21,382 nt of DNA, taken from NCBI GenBank assembly GCA_026419775.2, contig JAOPGA020001497.1:1-21382 (forward strand), read 5' to 3'. The translations under genes were made by a program, and so were the position numbers. Positions 16,168 to 21,382 of this stretch are shown piece by piece. Position 1 is the stretch's first letter. Each line of letters begins with the position of its first letter. The notes under the pieces are model-generated. The model did not search any database and had not been told where the DNA came from. It worked only from the letters and a program-made list of their open reading frames with translations. Source of the DNA: Acrasis kona. Taxonomy: Eukaryota; Heterolobosea; Eutetramitea; Acrasida; Acrasidae.

Positions 16168-17351
16168 ATAATCTTATTTTGACTTGTATTCTGATCTTCC
16201 GAATCATAGAGAGCTCTTTTCATATCTTAATGAATATTTTATCGTCGGTGTGCATTCTTTTGAGAAGTGGTTGACTCATTTACAATCGACTACGAAATAC
16301 CATGATTACTTATAAAGTTGATGTCAAGACCAAGAACAAGACTGCAGAGAGACCTCGATCGTATAAATTCATCGAGGCGCTCAAATAATTATCATAAATC
16401 ACTAAACAATCTCAGAATCACCCCTACGAGCGTGGGAGAACTGGGATCACCAAGAGTGCAATAAAAGTAACTTTGATTGATCAAATTTCGTAGTTCGAGG
16501 AACAGCGGACTACAATTCTTGTGAATTTGTGTCGAAGGTTTAATTTAAAGTTGAATTGCCTGAAATTAGTCTTGGACATGCGACAGAAGATGAGTTCCAT
16601 ATATATTGGAAGGTATTCAAAATACCAAAGAGCTGAAGAATCAAATGAAGTGACGATTACCATCCACGGATTGCAAAATATAATGTACACAGCAAAAAAG
16701 AAGTTCTGTAATGATTTATTAATGAAATTTCAACAAACGTTAGCTGGACATATTTCCATGGAGCTATAGATGAACTAAGGTGTTTCTGAGTGGAAAAAAC
16801 TCAGCGCATCATGAACCAAGGTGTTTCTGAAGTAGCTGCTCAGATGATAGCTCACAAGAAGAACAAAACAGAAAAATAGCATGGAATATTACAAGAGCTA
16901 GGCATTAAACTTTGTCGGTCCTGACCTTGATCTATTAATTGACTTGTTCAAGTCTAGTGACACTGGGAAAGTAATTGGAATGATCAAGTTTATTATGAAA
17001 AGTAAATCTGAATTAATTAAGAATGCCAAATTTGATGAAGAGAAAAATCATTGAAAGTAAGTTATTTAAGAGTAAATTTGTTTAACGTCTTCAAAGAAAA
17101 AGGTTTTATGTAAAATTTGGATTAATAAATTAAAAGCGTGTGTATTGAGGAGTCACGCTTTTGTTGGCTTTTGCAAAAATCTACGAGATGCAATGGAAAG
17201 TGATGGGTACAGAGCTTAAAATTGTGTTTCTTCACCAATGGAAATGAAGAGTACATCATAGAGACTGACGCTGATGTAAGAGCTCTTGTTGTGAACGACA
17301 GAATCAGAAGAATAATGATATTTTGTAATTCAAACTTTAGAGAACCACAAT
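16168..17351 (+). pseudogene. Broken coding-like strips, possible decayed gene(s)
   Basis: No intact gene lies here, but several plus-strand stretches read like protein and are broken by stops or one-base shifts. They are LNEYFIVGVHSFEKWLTHLQ (about 16224-16283); a single frame from ATG 16302 to TAG 16767 broken at TAA 16386, TAA 16395 and TAG 16491, with NHPYERGRTGITKSAIKV and a final 82-codon open part; a 22-codon frame from ATG 16811; FVGPDLDLLIDLFKSSDTGK in another frame (about 16913-16972); and HAFVGFCKNLRDAMESDGY, which continues one frame over as LKLCFFTNGNEEYIIETDAD, ending at TAA near 17351. Several breaks could be fixed by one base in an A or T run. I recognise no family. It may be a decayed gene, a mobile-element remnant, a real gene with assembly indels, or chance. 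Confidence 0.4.
16770..16830 (+). repeat. Short direct repeat, two 20-bp copies 41 bp apart
   Basis: ATGAACTAAGGTGTTTCTGA (16770-16789) and ATGAACCAAGGTGTTTCTGA (16811-16830) differ at one base. The first has an in-frame TAA where the second has CAA (MN*GVSE versus MNQGVSE). This looks like a local duplication inside the broken region. Confidence 0.7.
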
Positions 17352-17373
17352 AAAGACTTTTATTGATTGCAAT

Positions 17374-17380
17374 TACATAA
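17374..17380 (+). promoter_or_regulatory. TATA-like element upstream of tRNA-Sec
   Basis: TACATAA lies at -33 to -27 relative to the first tRNA base. Metazoan tRNA-Sec genes use an upstream TATA box at about this distance. Here the match is weak and the assignment is inferred. Confidence 0.3.
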
Positions 17381-17406
17381 TCAACTAGCATTTCCACATA
17401 CTCTAT

Positions 17407-17492
17407 GCCGGAATGATTCGGACTGGGGTTCGAAATGGACTTCAAATCCATTGACCACAGTGTGGTAGCAGTTCAATTCTGCCTTTCTGGTG
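17407..17492 (+). tRNA. Selenocysteine tRNA, anticodon TCA
   Basis: The 86-nt gene folds exactly into the eukaryotic tRNA-Sec 9/4 shape. The acceptor stem is GCCGGAATG (17407-17415) with CTTTCTGGT (17483-17491): nine positions, two G-U pairs and one U-U mismatch at the position where the human gene also has U-U. The D stem is long, TTCGGAC (17417-17423) with GTTCGAA (17428-17434), around a four-base loop TGGG. The anticodon stem is ATGGA/TCCAT with loop CTTCAAA, anticodon TCA at 17442-17444. The variable arm is ACCAC/GTGGT (17454-17466). The T arm is GCAG-TTCAATT-CTGC (17468-17482), a four-bp stem. The discriminator is G17492, and CCA is not encoded. A TTTT terminator follows. This tRNA is charged with Ser and converted to Sec to decode UGA in selenoprotein mRNAs that carry a SECIS element. 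No selenoprotein gene is visible in this window. Confidence 0.93.
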
Positions 17493-17501
17493 ATGCCTTA
17501 C

Positions 17502-17505
17502 TTTT
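17502..17505 (+). terminator. Pol III terminator of tRNA-Sec
   Basis: A TTTT run starts 10 nt after the discriminator base, as expected for RNA polymerase III termination. Confidence 0.65.
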
Positions 17506-17515
17506 AAAGCATACA

Positions 17516-17533
17516 ACAAGATTCAAATCTTGT
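17516..17533 (+). repeat. Hairpin downstream of tRNA-Sec
   Basis: ACAAGAT and ATCTTGT pair perfectly (7 bp) around a TCAA loop. The rest of 17493-17665 holds no gene; another TTCAA-loop arm-like sequence lies near 17568-17584. Confidence 0.55.
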
Positions 17534-17665
17534 GTTATTACTGCCGATAATGTTGTAGATAGTTGGGTATCAAGGTTCAAATTTGATTTTGTAACACGCT
17601 TCTGATGTCGCCATCAAGATACTCATACAAGAGAGCAGAAACAGAAATGATCTAATTAAGTACAA

Positions 17666-17671
17666 TTTATT
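17666..17671 (-). terminator. AATAAA poly(A) signal of polyubiquitin
   Basis: The minus strand reads AATAAA 8 nt after the TAA stop at 17680. Confidence 0.5.
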
Positions 17672-17679
17672 ACAGGTAA

Positions 17680-18464
<785 letters not shown>

Positions 18465-18523
18465 TTAAAAATTAGATCATTGTAACAGTTCCAAATAAAT
18501 CAAAAATTAAGTAAAAAGGAATT

Positions 18524-18529
18524 TTTATT
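18524..18529 (-). terminator. AATAAA poly(A) signal of the TH1 gene
   Basis: The minus strand has AATAAA 10 nt after the TAA stop at 18540-18542. Confidence 0.5.
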
Positions 18530-18539
18530 ATTGTAAGAA

Positions 18540-21382
18540 TTATAAACCTGATTTCACTTCGTAAACAAAACGCAACACAAAAATAGTTCTACCGACCGGA
18601 TCAACCATCTTACACTTGACTCTAGTTTTGCTCAACAACGACCTCTGTACCTTTCTCTCTGGCATACTTATGGAATAACGGTCGCCTCTTGGTTGTAAAG
18701 TGCTCACGTCGCTCACATATTGCTTTCTCTTGCTGGTGGTGTCGATCTTTTCGTAGAATTTGTAACCAATCAACGCCCTGTTGTTTACAAAGAATCGAAT
18801 CTCGACGTTGTACTCCCAATTCTTGCCCATTTGGATTGTAACGGGTTCCGTTCCGATGGGAATTGGCCTCTGTTGATTCTTGACGAACACAAAGCTCTCT
18901 TCAAGGACCAAATGAGGTTGTTCGTAGTGCACATGCACCGTGATTCTATTCGTGGGCGCAATGTACTCGAAACGAGTTTCTCTCGACGCATGGTCCATTA
19001 CAAAATTGACCTTTCTTTGTTCCTGTTGATTGTTCTTGTCAATTTCCGCACGGTACGCAAATTCATCACAAACGTTAATCTGTAAAGGTTTGCCGCCCAA
19101 TTGTCTATTCTTGTTATTGACTGCTGCATAAATCTGTTCGATCAATTCTGTTTTCTTTTCGCACTCCAACAACATGTCCTTGATGATTTGTTGAGCGGCG
19201 TTGTTGTCGTCGTCCTTGATGTGCAAACAAACAACGTTATCTTGTAGCGTGCTCACGCTCACTGCACGAATCAAGTGAATGGGAACCTTCTTTTCAATCT
19301 TGTAATCGCTCTTTGGATCGATTCGATACAAGTGAGCATCGGTGATTAACAACATGAGATCTTTGCCCTTTACTACTTGTTCGGTGACTTTGTTGACCGT
19401 TAATTTGTGTAAATGCTCGTTCGTGCTGCTGCTGCAGTAATAGATGATTGCGTCCTTGTTCTTGTTCATGATCTTTGTTTTATTTCTGCTCGCGTCCGTT
19501 CCTGTACCGCTGTAATCACCAATGTGTTCTCTGCTTATGCTAGCTCTTCTTCTAGCTTTTCTTCCGTTGTAAATATCTACGGTTGATCTTTGAGATAAGC
19601 GCAAATCAGCAGAATCTACCAAATCGTTATTGACTTTGATTAGAATACCAGTAAGCGTTCTGTGTAGAGTCGCTAATACTTCTTGGGTGTTATCTTCTTG
19701 GAACTCTACCGTCCTCGATTCATCCACGCTTACGTTCGTAAACGATGCCGTTCTTCTCTTGACGGTTAGGTCGTTATTGGTGTGAGTTGCAGTGGATGCA
19801 GGAGTCACATTATCCGAGGAATCCATCGTGGTGTCGTCCTCTTGTTTGAACGTGATTTGTCCGAATGGATTTACCGAAATTGCATTTCCATTTGCATGCT
19901 CCATTTGTTTTTTCTTGGCTGCTGGACAATAATATAAACGATTTTCGACCACCAATTCCAAACCAATAATGACGCTAAGGTCATGTTCAGGTTTGACTCC
20001 TCCAGAGTCCATATCCGAATTGCGAATCATGTCGCGTCCTGCAAGAGCTTGACTATTCAACACTCTTTTTTGTTGTTCGATTATGATTTTGATCAATTCG
20101 GTTTTGTCGAGTGGAGAATTGATTAGGTAATCGGAATGCGAATCCAAATTTAGAACCAAGAATCCATCTCTAAACGTAGAAACACCAATGCTCATCACGC
20201 TGGTGAGCTCTATGGTGCGTTTGATTTTCATATCTGCGCTACATAAGTAAATGTTTTTTTCGGTGACGATTAATTTGCGTTCTCTGATTCTCAAATTGTG
20301 ATCGACCTTATCGACCGTCGCACTAAATAACACATTGCAATCATCGGATGGTAATTTCCTGATGAACGATTCGTGTTGGTTGAGTCGCAAGTAATCACCA
20401 GCGTACCACTTTAGTAAGCTGGCTCTTCTGCGGAGCTTTTCGCCGCGGTAAACGTCCATTACTCTGGATCGCATGGGAGTGGGAGTGCCGCTTTGTAGTA
20501 ACAAATCAGATCTGTTGATTCTGACCAGAATGTCGGCACCTAATTCGGTACGTATCACTTGTGTTTCGGTACGTACTGCAGCTAATCCTTGATCGTGGTC
20601 CTCTGTTCCGCGATAATCGGGTGTTCCTACGGTTAATGCAGGAGTGACGGCGTCATGGAACGTCTTGATGGGCAACCTTCTTCTTGTTTCTATAAAGTGC
20701 AAGATTTTGGATCCGCTCACATTCTTGATTCGAACGTTAATTTCGTCGCTCACTCTGAATTTCAATTTGACCCTCTGCGATGTGATTTTGACCAAAATGG
20801 TCTTTAATGCAGATTCCAAGACAATGTCGAATTGAATCGCGTGGAAGATTACGAATCCATCCGGTAATGTGCTGAGCGATACGGATTGAATTTCGACGAA
20901 TGGGATCGTCTTGAGAATCAAGTACCCGTGTTGATCCACAATGTAAAATGCACGATCGGTGATCAAAATCATGACGTCTCTTCTGTTCAAGCGATCGTCG
21001 CTCGTGCTGTATTGTCTCATCACTGCGCTAAAGTAAACTTTGAAATCACCATTTTCGTGATGTAATTGATCCATCAAATCCGAAAATTGCATCCTCATGT
21101 AATCATGTTTTCCATTATCGGTATTCATTCTGCTCTGTTGATCGAAACTAGCTCTCCTTCTTAATTTCTGACCAGAGAATGGATCGGGCGAATCAGGAAT
21201 GACGACCTGGACCATCTTTCCACGATTTGTTTTTGTGTACTTGATCATGGATATGGGAGTCAATTGATCGACGTTACCCTTGTACACGACGGGTGCATTT
21301 AACATTTCTTGATGTTCCTGACGGAATCTCAATTTGTCCAAATCTTGATATACTTGATTTCTAGCTTCTTGTTCGATCCTGG
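18540..21382 (-). CDS. Protein with three tandem myosin-I tail (TH1) domains, 5' end outside the window
   Basis: The frame is open from the window edge to TAA at 18540: 946 residues without an intron. No true start is visible; the first residues (RIEQEARNQVYQDLDK) are still inside the protein. Numbering from the Leu codon at 21341, three segments match TH1 domains, which bind acidic phospholipids in class I myosin tails. TH1-1 is ~59-225 (QKLRRRASF, ILITDRAFYIVD, VSLSTLPDGFVIFH), TH1-2 ~300-430 (EKLRRRASLLKWYAGDYL, LIVTEKNIYLC, IGVSTFRDGFLVLNL, DKTELIKII) and TH1-3 ~592-745 (RKARRRASI, LLITDAHLYRID, VSVSTLQDNVVCLHI, KKTELIEQI). Between them are linkers, one low in complexity (~480-545). Residues ~750-933 form a beta-rich C-terminal domain I do not recognise. 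A motor domain could lie upstream; if so this is a long-tailed myosin I, if not a membrane-cytoskeleton adaptor. Confidence 0.8.
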   Translation of the reverse strand, partial: RIEQEARNQVYQDLDKLRFRQEHQEMLNAPVVYKGNVDQLTPISMIKYTKTNRGKMVQVVIPDSPDPFSGQKLRRRASFDQQSRMNTDNGKHDYMRMQFSDLMDQLHHENGDFKVYFSAVMRQYSTSDDRLNRRDVMILITDRAFYIVDQHGYLILKTIPFVEIQSVSLSTLPDGFVIFHAIQFDIVLESALKTILVKITSQRVKLKFRVSDEINVRIKNVSGSKILHFIETRRRLPIKTFHDAVTPALTVGTPDYRGTEDHDQGLAAVRTETQVIRTELGADILVRINRSDLLLQSGTPTPMRSRVMDVYRGEKLRRRASLLKWYAGDYLRLNQHESFIRKLPSDDCNVLFSATVDKVDHNLRIRERKLIVTEKNIYLCSADMKIKRTIELTSVMSIGVSTFRDGFLVLNLDSHSDYLINSPLDKTELIKIIIEQQKRVLNSQALAGRDMIRNSDMDSGGVKPEHDLSVIIGLELVVENRLYYCPAAKKKQMEHANGNAISVNPFGQITFKQEDDTTMDSSDNVTPASTATHTNNDLTVKRRTASFTNVSVDESRTVEFQEDNTQEVLATLHRTLTGILIKVNNDLVDSADLRLSQRSTVDIYNGRKARRRASISREHIGDYSGTGTDASRNKTKIMNKNKDAIIYYCSSSTNEHLHKLTVNKVTEQVVKGKDLMLLITDAHLYRIDPKSDYKIEKKVPIHLIRAVSVSTLQDNVVCLHIKDDDNNAAQQIIKDMLLECEKKTELIEQIYAAVNNKNRQLGGKPLQINVCDEFAYRAEIDKNNQQEQRKVNFVMDHASRETRFEYIAPTNRITVHVHYEQPHLVLEESFVFVKNQQRPIPIGTEPVTIQMGKNWEYNVEIRFFVNNRALIGYKFYEKIDTTSKRKQYVSDVSTLQPRGDRYSISMPERKVQRSLLSKTRVKCKMVDPVGRTIFVLRFVYEVKSGL

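Noticed and set aside
17122-17451. 109-codon minus-strand open frame
   Set aside because: It overlaps the tRNA-Sec gene, lacks recognisable protein texture, and the opposite strand carries the better coding-like strip.
17532-17596. A second tRNA after tRNA-Sec
   Set aside because: GTGTTAT/GTAACAC can pair and a T-arm-like loop is present, but the segment is too short, the arms are wrongly spaced and no anticodon arm forms.
18622-19085. Open frames on both strands over the end of the TH1 gene
   Set aside because: They are alternative frames of a strongly supported long coding region.

Overview
This window is nuclear DNA of a free-living microbial eukaryote. The evidence is spliceosomal GT-AG introns, AATAAA signals, a polyubiquitin gene, a nuclear-pore membrane glycoprotein, a plasma-membrane-type syntaxin, a karyopherin, myosin-I tail (TH1) domains and a eukaryotic-type selenocysteine tRNA. 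The Q/G/Y-rich prion-like protein, actin-linked genes, few and tiny introns (38-44 nt) and moderate AT richness suggest an amoeboid protist, heterolobosean- or amoebozoan-like. That placement is inference only.

Layout. 57-803 (-): orphan cysteine-containing protein. 1245-2003 (+): prion-like Q/G/Y protein with one EF-hand. 2024-3355 (-): PAAF1/Rpn14 proteasome-assembly WD40 protein, rebuilt here from three exons. 3669-4247 (-): small secreted beta-sandwich protein (DNRLRE/CBM96-like) ending KNEL. 4388-9556 (-): NUP210/gp210. 9640-10675 (+): Qa-SNARE syntaxin, rebuilt with a 10-codon first exon. 10706-13887 (-): exportin-6, rebuilt with two 38-nt introns plus one apparent +1 frame shift at a TGA. 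14152-16167 (+): secreted M13 (neprilysin-type) metallopeptidase. 16168-17351: no intact gene, but broken coding-like strips. 17407-17492 (+): tRNA-Sec(UCA). 17680-18368 (-): three-unit polyubiquitin, damaged in the assembly at an N. 18540-21382 (-): C-terminal part of a protein with three tandem TH1 domains, open at the window edge.

The genome is very compact. Convergent stop codons lie 20 and 30 bp apart, and one divergent start pair is 83 bp apart. All ten protein genes end in TAA. In four of them the AATAAA signal physically overlaps the stop codon, and in two more it follows within 11 nt. No operon or dedicated gene cluster is evident. The genes are housekeeping functions (proteasome assembly, ubiquitin, nuclear pore, nuclear export, secretion, extracellular proteolysis) with independent promoters.

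Most notable are the unlisted tRNA-Sec with its full 9/4 fold, the triple-TH1 protein, the TGA-associated frame change in exportin-6, and the stop-codon/poly(A)-signal overlap. No decisive search could be run, so names rest on motifs and remembered family features.
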